A stretch of 64,000 bases of DNA from Chryseobacterium salivictor. Its GTDB lineage: Bacteria; Bacteroidota; Bacteroidia; Flavobacteriales; Weeksellaceae. Below the pieces are notes generated by a model. The model had not been told where the DNA came from, did no database searches, and saw nothing but the letters and a program-made list of their open reading frames with translations. The translations under genes were made by a program, and so were the position numbers. Numbering within the stretch: position 1 is the stretch's first letter; the number at the start of each line of letters is the position of its first letter. Shown here piece after piece: positions 36,531 to 45,839 of the stretch. The stretch lies in assembly GCF_004359195.1 (NCBI RefSeq), contig NZ_CP037954.1:744001-808000 (forward strand), read 5' to 3'.

Positions 36531-38648
36531 ATGAAAGGATTTATTTTTTTAGGACTTCTCGCAGGTCCATTCTACTTTGCACAAAACACCGTGCAGGATT
36601 CCCTCAAAACCAAGGAAATTGAAAGCATCAATTTTCTGAAACGACTGCCCGTCACCAAAGAAATCATCAACGTTGAAAAAGATTTAGGTTCAAAAAATCT
36701 CGGTCAGGATTTACCGATTTTACTGAAAAACCAAATGTCTGTGATTTCGACTTCCGACGCCGGAAACGGCATTGGTTATACCGGATTTAGAATTCGTGGT
36801 GTTGGCGGAACAGCAATCAATGTAATGCTGAACGGCGTTCCGTACAACGATTCGGAATCTCAGGGAACCTTTTTTGTAAATGTTGGAGATTTAACGAGTT
36901 CTGCGTCTCAAATCGTGATTCAGCGTGGCGTCGGGACTTCTTCAAATGGGGTTTCTGCTTTTGGGGCGAGCGTCAACGTGATTACCAGAAGTCCCGAAGA
37001 ACAGTTTTATGTAAAATCTGATGATTCATACGGATCTTTTAATACCTATAAATATTCGGCAGAAGTAGGAAGTGGCAAATTCTGGAAGGACCGATTATCA
37101 TTAATGGGAAGATATACCACCATTCACTCTGATGGTTATATCGACCGTGCTTTCTCAGATTTAAATTCTTATAATTTCACTGCGCTTTTTGAAGAGAAGA
37201 AAACCAAAATCAGACTGATGGCTTTTGGTGGAAAAGAAAAAACCTACCAAGCCTGGAACGGAATCGACAAAGCCATCTGGGAAACCAACCCGAAACTCAA
37301 TTATTCCGGAGCAATTTATGATGCAGACTGGGAAAATATTGTTGGTTTCTACGCCAACGAAACCGATAATTACCGCCAAAACCATTATCAGTTATTATGG
37401 GAGCAAAACTTTAACAATCACTGGAATCTAGAGACGACTTTTCATTATACCAAAGGAAAAGGATATTATGAAAACTACAAACAGGACGCAAAGTTTTCTA
37501 AGTATAATTTACCGGACTTAACCATTGATAATCAAACCATTAAAAGAACAGATTTCATCCGTAAAAAATGGCTCGACAATGATTTTTACGGAGGCGTTTC
37601 TACCCTTTATGGAAAGTTTGAAAACCTCGACTTAAATTTCGGAATCGTTGGAAACCAATATTTTGGAAAGCATTTCGGAAATGTTACCGGCGTTTATTTT
37701 CCAGAAATCTTCGAACATGAATATTATAGAAACAACGGAACAAAAACCGAATTCTCAGGCTTCGCAAAAGCAATCGTGAAATTAAACACGTTCGAACTCT
37801 ACGGAGATCTGCAGGTGAGAAACATTAATTATAACACTGAAATCATTCAGCAAGGTGATAATGAAGGGGTCGGATTAAGTAAAAACTGGTTATTTTTTAA
37901 TCCAAAAATGGGCGTGAATTATAAAATCAATTCCGGGAAATTATTCTTTTCTTATGCCCACGCACACCGGGAACCGAACCGTGACGACATTTTCGCCAAT
38001 CCGGAAATCAAACCTGAAAAACTTCACGATTTCGAAGCAGGTCTGGAGAAATCATTTGGTGCGGTTTCTTTCACCACCAATTTATATTATATGAATTATG
38101 TGAATCAATTGGTTTTGAACGGTCAGATTAATGACATCGGCGAATTCATCCGCGTGAATTCAGGGAAAAGTTACCGGATGGGAATCGAGGTCGGCGCTTG
38201 GGCAAAACTTTCACAACAGTGGACTATTTCCGGGAATTTCACTTTAAGTAAAAATGAAAACAAAGACTTTAAAAATGAAACTGATACCGGATTTGAAAGT
38301 TTAGGAAATACTCCCATTTCTTTTTCACCAGATTTCCTGGGGAATATTTCAGTTAATTATTCACCAACATCAAAATTCGCCTTAGGACTTCAAAACCAAT
38401 ATGTTGGAAGCCAGTTTTTAGACAACACGAACAACGAAAACTTAAAACTGAATAATTATTTTCTAACCGATTTTAATGCGAAATATACTTTAAATCTAAA
38501 AAGAACTGAAGTTGATCTCAAATTATTAGTCAACAATATTTTCAATAAGAAATATGTGAATAACGGTTTTGTTTATGATCAGAATCCTTTCTACTTTTCA
38601 CAAGCGGGAACGAATTTCTTATTCGGCATGAGTATTAAATTTCAATAA
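36531..38648 (+). CDS. TonB-dependent receptor, probable thiamin(e) uptake (TPP-regulated, Omr1-like)
   Basis: The 705-residue receptor starts at the ATG at 36531, which gives a proper signal peptide (MKGFIFLGLLAGPFYFAQN). The in-frame ATG at 36486 would put a long non-signal stretch before it. The plug domain has SDAGNGIGYTGFRIRGVGGTAINVMLNGVPYND near 75-105. A barrel follows that ends in an aromatic residue (SIKFQ, Phe penultimate). It imports a ligand across the outer membrane with TonB energy. The TPP riboswitch in front makes thiamin or a precursor the likely cargo, as for the Omr1 receptors described in Bacteroidota. The usual partners pnuT and a thiamin kinase are not adjacent. Confidence 0.88.
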   Translation: MKGFIFLGLLAGPFYFAQNTVQDSLKTKEIESINFLKRLPVTKEIINVEKDLGSKNLGQDLPILLKNQMSVISTSDAGNGIGYTGFRIRGVGGTAINVMLNGVPYNDSESQGTFFVNVGDLTSSASQIVIQRGVGTSSNGVSAFGASVNVITRSPEEQFYVKSDDSYGSFNTYKYSAEVGSGKFWKDRLSLMGRYTTIHSDGYIDRAFSDLNSYNFTALFEEKKTKIRLMAFGGKEKTYQAWNGIDKAIWETNPKLNYSGAIYDADWENIVGFYANETDNYRQNHYQLLWEQNFNNHWNLETTFHYTKGKGYYENYKQDAKFSKYNLPDLTIDNQTIKRTDFIRKKWLDNDFYGGVSTLYGKFENLDLNFGIVGNQYFGKHFGNVTGVYFPEIFEHEYYRNNGTKTEFSGFAKAIVKLNTFELYGDLQVRNINYNTEIIQQGDNEGVGLSKNWLFFNPKMGVNYKINSGKLFFSYAHAHREPNRDDIFANPEIKPEKLHDFEAGLEKSFGAVSFTTNLYYMNYVNQLVLNGQINDIGEFIRVNSGKSYRMGIEVGAWAKLSQQWTISGNFTLSKNENKDFKNETDTGFESLGNTPISFSPDFLGNISVNYSPTSKFALGLQNQYVGSQFLDNTNNENLKLNNYFLTDFNAKYTLNLKRTEVDLKLLVNNIFNKKYVNNGFVYDQNPFYFSQAGTNFLFGMSIKFQ

Positions 38649-38697
38649 TTAAAAATTAACGAAACACTACTCATGTTTTTTCGCAATGATCTGATTG

Positions 38698-38728
38698 AAG
38701 ACTGCTTTTTGGGCAGTCTTTTTTATTT
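38698..38728 (+). terminator. Terminator after the thiamin-receptor gene
   Basis: AAGACTGC pairs with GCAGTCTT around TTTTTGG and is followed by a T-rich tail, TTTTATTTTT. It overlaps the start of the next promoter. Confidence 0.85.
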
Positions 38729-38759
38729 TTGATTAAATGAATCAAAAAACATAAATTTG
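38728..38759 (+). promoter_or_regulatory. Promoter of the HU-domain gene
   Basis: TTTG at 38728-38731 and TAAATTTG at 38752-38759 are 20 bases apart. The ATG is only 6 bases after the box, so the mRNA would be leaderless or nearly so. Confidence 0.65.
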
Positions 38760-38765
38760 CCGAGT

Positions 38766-39530
38766 ATGAATTTTTCCTTACATCTTCTCGAATATCTAAA
38801 AAAACAAGGTAATGTTTCCATTCCTGGTTTTGGCACTTTTTATCTGCACACTATTAACGCTGTGCTGGATAAAGAGGGAAAAAACATTTTGCCACCGGGA
38901 ACAGAAACAGCATTCAAAACAGATATTTCAGAAAACACAAATGACTTTGCGCAATATCTTTCAAAGCAAAGAAACATTCCGCTCATCGATGCTGAAATCG
39001 AAATTAAAAAGCAACTTAATTATTGGAACGCAACACTTCTCAAAGACCAAAAAGTAGAAGTAGATCATTTAGGAACTTTCTTCCTGGAAGACAGCAAAAT
39101 TTTTTTTCAAGGAAACAGAGCTGAAAACCTTTCCGCCGATTTTTATGGATTAGAAGAAATAAACCTTTCGGACATTAAAAACAGCACGAAGAAAACAGGC
39201 AATTCCTACACATTAAAGACTTCTTTTTTATGGATTACACCTTTACTCATCGGAATTATAGCACTGACCTATTTCGGAGTTACCCAACCGGAAATGATTT
39301 TCGGCAGGAAATCTTTTTATAAAGAAACGCCAAAAAAAGAAGTAAAGCCCATTAAAACAGATACCGTAAAAAGAGATTCGCTCAAAGCAGTTCAACTGGC
39401 TGCGGATTCTATAAAAAATGATTCTTTGCAAAAAGCAATCGCCCCTGTAAAAACTCCAGCTAAAAAATGGAGTTCAAAAACCTATTCAAACTCTCAATGG
39501 AAAAAACCAAAACAGCATCAGAATCGCTGA
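38766..39530 (+). CDS. HU-like (CCDC81-type) domain membrane protein
   Basis: The 254-residue protein has two repeated HU-like halves, about 1-60 (with VSIPGFGTFYL at 18-28) and 65-120 (with VEVDHLGTFFLE). A membrane helix follows at about 157-176 (LWITPLLIGIIALTYFGV). The tail outside is rich in Lys, Ala and Pro. The HU-CCDC81 family is common in Bacteroidota, and some members carry a SPOR domain for peptidoglycan binding; none is seen here. A TTG at 38757 lies inside the -7 box and is excluded. The last 34 bases overlap the thioesterase gene. Confidence 0.78.
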   Translation: MNFSLHLLEYLKKQGNVSIPGFGTFYLHTINAVLDKEGKNILPPGTETAFKTDISENTNDFAQYLSKQRNIPLIDAEIEIKKQLNYWNATLLKDQKVEVDHLGTFFLEDSKIFFQGNRAENLSADFYGLEEINLSDIKNSTKKTGNSYTLKTSFLWITPLLIGIIALTYFGVTQPEMIFGRKSFYKETPKKEVKPIKTDTVKRDSLKAVQLAADSIKNDSLQKAIAPVKTPAKKWSSKTYSNSQWKKPKQHQNR

Positions 39531-40012
39531 CCATAATGACCAATATCGTTTTGCCAAATGAAACGAATTCCCTGCGGAATCTTTTCGGCGGCGAACTTTT
39601 AGCAAAAATGGACCGGTGTGCGTCCATCTCTGCGGCAAGACACTGCGAAAGACGTGTGGTAACAGCTTCGGTAAATCACGTCTCCTTTGACAAACCCATT
39701 CCGGAAGGTGGAATCGTGGTTTTGGAATCGAAAGTTTCCCGTGCTTTTTCAACTTCCATGGAGATTTATGTGGATGTTTGGCTGGATGATCCGATCAATC
39801 AGAAGAAAGTTCATACCAATTCCGGAATTTACACTTTTGTCGCGGTAGATGAATTCAACCGCCCTATTCCCATTCCGAAAATGACCCCGGAAACCGAAGA
39901 AGAAATTCAAAGATTTGAAGCGGCATTGCGCAGAAAGGAACTTTCCCTCATTCTGTCCGGAAGAATGAAAGCTGCAGATTCTGTGGAACTTCGGAAACTT
40001 TTTGGTTCATAA
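39497..40012 (+). CDS. Acyl-CoA thioesterase, hot-dog fold
   Basis: The 171-residue enzyme has the YciA/BACH-type core NETNSLRNLFGGELLAKMDRCASISAARHC at about 16-45, with Asn, Gly and Asp of the active site. VNHVSFDKPI and GIYTFVAVDEFNRP follow. It hydrolyses acyl-CoA to acid and CoA. The start at 39497 fits family N-termini (MEKTKTASESLTIMTN); 39467 would add an unrelated stretch. It overlaps the preceding gene by 34 bases in another frame. Confidence 0.88.
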   Translation: MEKTKTASESLTIMTNIVLPNETNSLRNLFGGELLAKMDRCASISAARHCERRVVTASVNHVSFDKPIPEGGIVVLESKVSRAFSTSMEIYVDVWLDDPINQKKVHTNSGIYTFVAVDEFNRPIPIPKMTPETEEEIQRFEAALRRKELSLILSGRMKAADSVELRKLFGS

Positions 40013-40113
40013 ACAAGAATACTTTAACACTGATAGATACGCACAATAGTGCAAATTTAAATAGTGTCTTTCGTGTAAATAATTTGTGAAATTTCTTTTT
40101 AAAACACAAGAAA

Positions 40114-41049
40114 ATGAAAATCCTGCTCCTCGATAAAAACCATCCTTTAATTACAGAACAGCTTTCTGCAAAAGGATTTTTGTTTGAAGAAGATTTTACA
40201 TCGGCTTATGAAGATGTTTTAAAAAAAATCGGGCATTACGACGGAATTATTATCCGAAGCAGAATTCCCATTGATCAAAACTTTCTGGAACATGCAAAAA
40301 ACCTGAAATTCATTGCCAGAGTAGGCGCCGGAATGGAAAACATCGATGTGGAATTTGCGAAGAAATCAGGAATTCAACTGATCAGTTCGCCGGAAGGAAA
40401 CCGCGATTCGGTTGCGGAACACGTTTTGGGAATGCTTTTGATTTTAATGCACAGATTATTTATTTCTTCTCAGGAAGTAAAGAATGGAATCTGGAAAAGA
40501 GAAGAAAACCGCGGCGATGAAATCCTTGGAAAAACAGTCGGCCTTATCGGTTATGGAAACATGGGAAAAGCCGTCGCAAAAAGGTTTTCAGGATTTGGGT
40601 GCAAAGTTATTTTCCATGATATTTTACCCGACATCGGCGACGAATTTGCCACGCAGGTTTCCTTAGACACCTTAAAAAAAGAAGCAGATATTCTCAGTAT
40701 TCACCTTCCGATTACGAAAGAAACTCATTACATCATTGATGAGAAATTCATTGCGGAAATGGCAAAAGATTTCTATTTCATCAATACGGCAAGAGGAAAA
40801 AATGTAAAAACGAACGATTTAGTAAAAGCCTTAAAATCCGGTAAAGTTAAAGGAGCCGCGCTGGATGTTCTGGAGTTTGAAAAAGCATCTTTCGAAAATC
40901 TGGATACTGAAAACGACGATTTACAGTTTCTGCTCCAATCCGAAAAAGTAATTGTGACGCCGCATATTGCAGGTTGGACGGTTCAAAGCAAACAAAAACT
41001 GGCACAGGTTATTGTAGATAAGATTTTGGCTCAGTTTTCCGGGCATTAA
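40114..41049 (+). CDS. D-2-hydroxyacid dehydrogenase (PGDH-like)
   Basis: The 311-residue NAD-dependent enzyme has the Rossmann motif GYGNMGKAVA near 147-156. The catalytic residues lie in NTARGKNV (Arg), DVLEFE (Glu) and PHIAGW (His). It resembles 3-phosphoglycerate dehydrogenase but lacks the C-terminal ACT regulatory domain. It could serve serine synthesis or reduce another 2-keto acid. It is a single gene; no serC or serB is adjacent. Confidence 0.85.
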   Translation: MKILLLDKNHPLITEQLSAKGFLFEEDFTSAYEDVLKKIGHYDGIIIRSRIPIDQNFLEHAKNLKFIARVGAGMENIDVEFAKKSGIQLISSPEGNRDSVAEHVLGMLLILMHRLFISSQEVKNGIWKREENRGDEILGKTVGLIGYGNMGKAVAKRFSGFGCKVIFHDILPDIGDEFATQVSLDTLKKEADILSIHLPITKETHYIIDEKFIAEMAKDFYFINTARGKNVKTNDLVKALKSGKVKGAALDVLEFEKASFENLDTENDDLQFLLQSEKVIVTPHIAGWTVQSKQKLAQVIVDKILAQFSGH

Positions 41050-41129
41050 CAAATTTTTATGACTTCGGTCTTATTTGTTTTTACGAAAATCCCCTATATT
41101 GCGGAGATTTTTAAGCCAAAACTTTTTTA

Positions 41130-42389
41130 ATGAAACTTTCCAAATCCTTCCTTTTCCTTCTTTTAATTACACTGGTTTTACTCTCCTGTAAAAAAGAAAG
41201 TTCTGAAGAAGCGCAAATCAAAACAACTTTACCCAATTACGGAAATGTCGATTTAGACGATGTTTTTACCCGCAAAGACAATAAGCTGGAGAACAAAGAT
41301 TCCATTACTGCTGTACTACACCGTTACTATAAAAACGTTTGGGAAAAAGGAGATTTGTGGGGCGGATTTATCGTTGCCAAAGGTGACGAAATTCTGTACG
41401 AAAATTACCGCGGTTTTGCTCAGGACAAACAGCAGGAACCTATTAACGATACCGTTGCCCTACATGTTGCCTCGGTTTCGAAAACGCTTACCGCAATGGC
41501 AACGTTGAAATTAGTAGAAGCCGGTAAAATTAAACTGGAGGATCCTTTAACCAAATATTTCCCAAAATTTCCTTATCCGAAAGTGACGGTCTTCACGCTT
41601 TTAAGTCAAAGAAGTGGTTTACCGAAATACGAGCACTTCGTTGATAAAATAAAACCGGCACCGGCAGAACTTTCAAAAAAATTCCTGACCAATCAGGATA
41701 TTTTAAATATGCTGATTCAATACCAGCCGGAACTTGCCCGGAATACAGACACGGGTTTTATGTATTGCAATACCAATTACGCTCTCTTGGCTTTGCTCAT
41801 CGAAAAGGTGACCGGAAAAACATTCCCCGAGGCGATGAAACAAATGGTATTTCGTCCTTTAAAAATGAAAAACTCATATATCTTTCAGGAAAAAGATACA
41901 TTAACCGCTGCGAAATCTTTTTATCAAAGAGGTCCAAAAGTTTATCCATACGATCAACTTGATTTGATTTATGGTGACAAAAATGTCTACACAACACCAC
42001 GAGATTTGTTGAATTTTTCAAAAGCCCTTTATTCAAAAGAATTCCTGCGCGCCGATTTAAAAGAAAAAATTTTCGAACCTTACAGCAACGAACGTCCAGG
42101 AATCAATAATTACGGCTTAGGTTTCCGGATGAAAATATTTAATAATAATGAAAAACTCACCTATCACAACGGCTGGTGGCACGGAACCAATTCTGTATTT
42201 GCCCATTTATTAAAATCCAAAGTGACCATTATCGCAATCGGCAACAAATATTCTACGCGGGTTTATTCGGCATTGGCGCTGTCGGGGTTGTTTGAAAACC
42301 TGCCTTATGAAAAGGAAAAAATCAAGAAAATGCTGAATGAAACCGATACGCTGAAACAGAATCAAGCGAATGACAGCTACAGTGAATAA
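41130..42389 (+). CDS. Serine beta-lactamase-like hydrolase lipoprotein
   Basis: The 419-residue protein has a lipoprotein signal peptide with Cys at 20 (LVLLSC). The class C beta-lactamase/esterase fold shows SVSK with Ser115 and Lys118 and YCN with Tyr212. HNGWWHG near 350 stands in for KTG. The catalytic set is intact. Such proteins act on the cell-wall peptide, D-amino-acid peptides or esters in the periplasm. A resistance role is not implied. It is followed closely by an Ig-like lipoprotein gene. Confidence 0.85.
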   Translation: MKLSKSFLFLLLITLVLLSCKKESSEEAQIKTTLPNYGNVDLDDVFTRKDNKLENKDSITAVLHRYYKNVWEKGDLWGGFIVAKGDEILYENYRGFAQDKQQEPINDTVALHVASVSKTLTAMATLKLVEAGKIKLEDPLTKYFPKFPYPKVTVFTLLSQRSGLPKYEHFVDKIKPAPAELSKKFLTNQDILNMLIQYQPELARNTDTGFMYCNTNYALLALLIEKVTGKTFPEAMKQMVFRPLKMKNSYIFQEKDTLTAAKSFYQRGPKVYPYDQLDLIYGDKNVYTTPRDLLNFSKALYSKEFLRADLKEKIFEPYSNERPGINNYGLGFRMKIFNNNEKLTYHNGWWHGTNSVFAHLLKSKVTIIAIGNKYSTRVYSALALSGLFENLPYEKEKIKKMLNETDTLKQNQANDSYSE

Positions 42390-42395
42390 ATTTCT

Positions 42396-42403
42396 TAATT
42401 TTG
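42396..42403 (+). promoter_or_regulatory. -7 box of the Ig-like lipoprotein gene
   Basis: TAATTTTG lies 14 bases before the ATG at 42418, just after the stop of the hydrolase gene. Confidence 0.5.
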
Positions 42404-42417
42404 TACAAATTCCTTTC

Positions 42418-44124
42418 ATGAAAAGATTATTCTTTCTGGTTTTCATCAGTCTTCTATTAACCTCCTGCGCAAGAGTCGGCTCGCCGGTTGGAGGCGCGAA
42501 AGACAGCATCCCGCCAAAAGTTACCGGAAGCAATATCGACAGTCCGAGAGTGAATGTTCCGCGCGATATCAAGGAACTCAGAATCGATTTTGATGAATAT
42601 ATCACCCTGAAAGACATCAACAAACAGCTGATTATTTCGCCGCCGTTAAAACAGATTACCAAAATGCTGCCTTCCGGAATGGCCAATAAATTTCTGCTGA
42701 TTAAATGGGCAGATACTTTAAAAGAAAACACCACTTATAACTTTAATTTCGGAAACGCGATTGTAGATAATAATGAAGGGAATCCTCTCGGATATTATAA
42801 TTTTGCATTTTCTACGGGTTCTAAAATAGACAGTCTTTACATCAGTGGTGAGTTGAAAACCATCTTTAATGATAAAGATAAAAAAACAGAAGAAGAAAAT
42901 TTGGTCGTCGGACTTTATCAGGAAAAAGATTCGATGGATTACCGCCAAAAGCCTTATTATATTACGAAAGCAGATACTGACGGCTACTTTGAACTCAACT
43001 ATTTAGCGCCAGGAAATTACCAGCTTTTAGCTTTTGAAGACAGCAACTCCAATTCGGTATATGATAGCGGAAAAGAAAAGGTAGGTTTCTTAAAAGACAA
43101 AATTACTTTAGATAAAAGTATTTCCGGTTTAAAAATTAATCTTTATCCCTCAAAAAAACCATTGAAATATATGGAAATGAAAGAGGTTCCGGGTGGAGTT
43201 TTAATGACTTTCGAAGGACAGCCGGATGAGGTGAAAATCATTTCATTAAACGAAAAACTGAAAGATTATAAAGTGACCCATTTGCCAAAATCAGATTCTG
43301 CAATGATCTGGTTTAATGCAACGGAACAAAATGTTGGAATTACCAGCAATGAAAATCTAAAATTCAGTTATGACAACGGCGTTAAAAAAGACAGCGTTTC
43401 GCTTTTCTACCGTTATAATACAAAGAACGAAATGTCGGTATCCAATAACCGCGGAAATTTACTGGCACCACAACAGGACTTCGTGATCACTTCTAATTAT
43501 TTCGTAGATAAAATTCAACCCGAAAAATGGTCGTTGGTTTCTGATAGTATTAAACAGGATTTTACGGCAGAAGTTTCCGAAAAGAACCCTTTTGAAATTC
43601 ATATTAAATCGAATTTTAAAGAAGGGAAAAAATACGCGCTTACCATTCCAAAGGAGACCCTGTCTTCATTCTATGAAACCATTAAAAAAACATACCGTTT
43701 TGAATTTGAAGCCGATAAAACAGAAAACTTTGGTGATCTATTGTTGACTTTAGAAAACGCACCTGAACATAAATTCTGGATTCAACTGATCAACGAAAGC
43801 GGAGCAGTCACCTATTCAAAATACGGAACTGAAAAGCAGATTAATTTCAAATCGCTGAAACCTGGGAAATATGAACTCCGCATTTTAGTTGACGAAAACG
43901 AAAATGGTCTTTGGGATCCTGCAGATTTCGCAAAAGACATTTTTGCAGAACCTGTTTATATTTTCGATAAAAAAATAGAGGTAAGGCCACTTTGGGAAAT
44001 TCGTGAAACCTGGGATCTTTTAAAAGAAAACGGCAAAGATGCTTTAAAAGAAACCACAAAAGAAGTTGAAAAGCCAAAGAGTATTAATGCCAAAGAACCT
44101 CTAATTATAGCAAGCCCGAAATGA
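42418..44124 (+). CDS. Ig-like (Big_5) domain lipoprotein
   Basis: The 568-residue protein has a signal peptide and lipobox LTSC with Cys at 17. The N-terminal domain shows GGAKDSIPPKVTGSNIDSP and RIDFDEYITLKDINKQLIISPP, the SbsA Ig-like (Big_5) pattern. The middle and end have segments like LAPGNYQLLAFEDSNSNSVYDSG and LKPGKYELRILVDENENGLWD, typical of carboxypeptidase-regulatory-like folds, so the architecture repeats. It sits at the outer membrane; its function is unknown. I use the ATG at 42418 over an earlier TTG because only it gives a signal peptide. Its stop overlaps the next start (ATGA). Confidence 0.8.
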   Translation: MKRLFFLVFISLLLTSCARVGSPVGGAKDSIPPKVTGSNIDSPRVNVPRDIKELRIDFDEYITLKDINKQLIISPPLKQITKMLPSGMANKFLLIKWADTLKENTTYNFNFGNAIVDNNEGNPLGYYNFAFSTGSKIDSLYISGELKTIFNDKDKKTEEENLVVGLYQEKDSMDYRQKPYYITKADTDGYFELNYLAPGNYQLLAFEDSNSNSVYDSGKEKVGFLKDKITLDKSISGLKINLYPSKKPLKYMEMKEVPGGVLMTFEGQPDEVKIISLNEKLKDYKVTHLPKSDSAMIWFNATEQNVGITSNENLKFSYDNGVKKDSVSLFYRYNTKNEMSVSNNRGNLLAPQQDFVITSNYFVDKIQPEKWSLVSDSIKQDFTAEVSEKNPFEIHIKSNFKEGKKYALTIPKETLSSFYETIKKTYRFEFEADKTENFGDLLLTLENAPEHKFWIQLINESGAVTYSKYGTEKQINFKSLKPGKYELRILVDENENGLWDPADFAKDIFAEPVYIFDKKIEVRPLWEIRETWDLLKENGKDALKETTKEVEKPKSINAKEPLIIASPK

Positions 44125-44579
44125 AAACTTTTTTAAACATCCTTTATTGGTTTCTGATTGCGATCGCGTTGATACAGTTTATTCCGATTGACAGAACCAA
44201 TAAACCCGTGGATTCAAAAGTAGATTTTGTAAAGGTTTACAACACGCCGAAAAACGTACAGCAACTCCTGAAAACAGCTTGTTACGATTGCCACAGCAAC
44301 GAAACTGTTTATCCGAAATATGCATATGTCGCACCGATTTCCTGGTCTGTAAAACATCATGTGAATGAAGGGAGAACCTATCTGAATCTTTCTGAATGGG
44401 GAAACTTCAACCGGGACTTGAAAAAAGACATGCTTAAAAAAACAGTTAATGCACTGAAAGTGTACAGCATGCCAATGCCGGGTTATATCGCCCAACATCC
44501 GGAAGCAAATCTAAATAAAGAGGAAAGAACACTGCTCATCCATTACTTCGAAAACATTTTAAACACAGAGAATTACTAG
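44121..44579 (+). CDS. Haem-binding domain protein
   Basis: The 152-residue protein has one N-terminal membrane helix (about 3-21) and a periplasmic domain. It carries a single c-type haem motif with C54, C57 and H58 (CYDCHSNE). HVNEGRTYLNLSEW and MPMPGYIAQHPEANLNKEER fit the 'haem-binding domain' family of Bacteroidota. It probably acts in electron transfer or cytochrome peroxidase-like work. It overlaps the lipoprotein gene by four bases, so the two are likely co-expressed. Confidence 0.85.
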   Translation: MKTFLNILYWFLIAIALIQFIPIDRTNKPVDSKVDFVKVYNTPKNVQQLLKTACYDCHSNETVYPKYAYVAPISWSVKHHVNEGRTYLNLSEWGNFNRDLKKDMLKKTVNALKVYSMPMPGYIAQHPEANLNKEERTLLIHYFENILNTENY

Positions 44580-44593
44580 ATTTTCTTTACGCT

Positions 44594-44629
44594 AAAAAAG
44601 GACTAACGCGATTGCATCAGTCCTTTTTT
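44594..44629. terminator. Bidirectional terminator
   Basis: AAAAAAGGACT pairs with AGTCCTTTTTT around a 14-base loop. It lies between converging genes and can stop both. Confidence 0.85.
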
Positions 44630-44654
44630 CTATTCCATTTTTAATAAAATCAGC

Positions 44655-44987
44655 TTACTGTTGTCTCGGTGCTCTTGGTCTGCTGAAAATTGACATTAAA
44701 ACTCCTGCAAAAAGACCAACCGTTTTCATCGCTGCGACCTGCGAATCAACCGGGATAAAAGCTCCAATGATGCAAAGTCCCGCCGCTGCGTACATCGGAT
44801 AGAGAAAATTTTTATTGGTTAATGTCGGAGCCTGTACAAAGAAACTGGCACCAATTAAAATGTAAAATAATTTCTGGTACAGAAAGTCATTGATTTCCGG
44901 TGAAAGAAGATTGAAAAATCCAACCAGGATGCACAGTAAAGCACCGATCGATAAAATTCCCTGAATAGTTGCTGTATTTGTTTTCAT
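44655..44987 (-). CDS. Small four-helix membrane protein, unknown function
   Basis: The 110-residue protein has four hydrophobic helices (about 10-27, 37-52, 62-80, 85-102) with short loops. I do not recognise a family. It begins four bases after the end of the broken hydrolase reading frame, on the same strand, so it may belong to the panB-hydrolase transcript. Confidence 0.65.
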   Translation of the reverse strand: MKTNTATIQGILSIGALLCILVGFFNLLSPEINDFLYQKLFYILIGASFFVQAPTLTNKNFLYPMYAAAGLCIIGAFIPVDSQVAAMKTVGLFAGVLMSIFSRPRAPRQQ

Positions 44988-44990
44988 TGT

Positions 44991-45839
44991 TTATTTTTTT
45001 TGATTAAAAAGCCATTGAGGCACTGCATCTGCGAGTTTCGCAGATAATATATTGTTATGGTATTTATCTTTAAATTCCCAAAAAAGAACCTGTCCTTTTT
45101 CCTTCATCTCTTCCTAAAACTTTAAATTACTTTGGGGGAAATTATCCGTGTCTAAACTTCCATGAACAAGCCATATCGGTGTTTTAAGAAGTTTTTCGTT
45201 ATGGTCAAATTGTGAAATTCCCGAAATATTAATTGCTGCTGCAAACAGATCCGGTCTTGTGGAAATCGCATTAGAAACAGTTGCTCCGCCCATCGAAAAT
45301 CCCATCACGTAAATTCGGGACCGGTCGATATGTTTTGAATTTGCTAATGAATCGATAGATTTTAAAAGCAGATCCAAATATTCATTCGACTCCGAAGCAG
45401 AAACTCTGCGTTTTTCATCCAGATGATAATTGGAAGAACGCACAGGAAATTGCGGTGACAAAACAAACGACGGATATTTCTTTCTGTTTTCCGGCAGCAG
45501 CCACATTTTAGACAAAACTCCCATTTGAGATTTGTTGTCAGTGCCAACTGCGCCGGAGCCATGAAACACCACGATCAGCGGATATTTTCTCTCCAACTTT
45601 ATTTTTTCCGGGCTTAGCATTCGGTATTTTAAGGATTCTTTTCCATTGCTGAACTGGCCTTCTTCAAATTCAGAATCATCTAAACTTTTAATAAAGGAAA
45701 TTTTGGCAATACTTCGGGCTGAATCTTTCGAACCGTGGATTTCTGTCTTTTTTCCAAACTCTGTTTTTTGAGAAATACAGGATTGAAAAAGACAGAATAA
45801 AATAAGTAAAGAAAAGAACTTAATAACTTTCGTTTTCAT
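44991..45839 (-). pseudogene. Alpha/beta hydrolase lipoprotein interrupted by an in-frame amber codon
   Basis: From the ATG at 45839, a lipoprotein signal peptide ends at Cys21 (FQSC). An alpha/beta hydrolase (PHB-depolymerase/feruloyl-esterase type) follows, with an HGSG oxyanion segment near 93-96, nucleophile Ser182 in GFSMGG and Asp230 in HGSLD. Codon 242 is TAG (45114-45116). The same frame then runs on for 40 more sense codons to TAA at 44991-44993. This part keeps coding sense (EEMKEKGQVLFWEFKDKYHNN) and holds the expected catalytic His at codon 261. So it is one gene with a single nonsense change, probably from TAT or TAC (Tyr). As it stands the product lacks the His and is likely dead. 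Suppression or a sequencing error is possible. It overlaps the end of panB by 20 bases. Confidence 0.8.

Noticed and set aside
41130..42389. Beta-lactamase-like protein as antibiotic resistance gene
   Set aside because: The motifs fit broad serine hydrolases of the class C fold; nothing shows beta-lactam hydrolysis.
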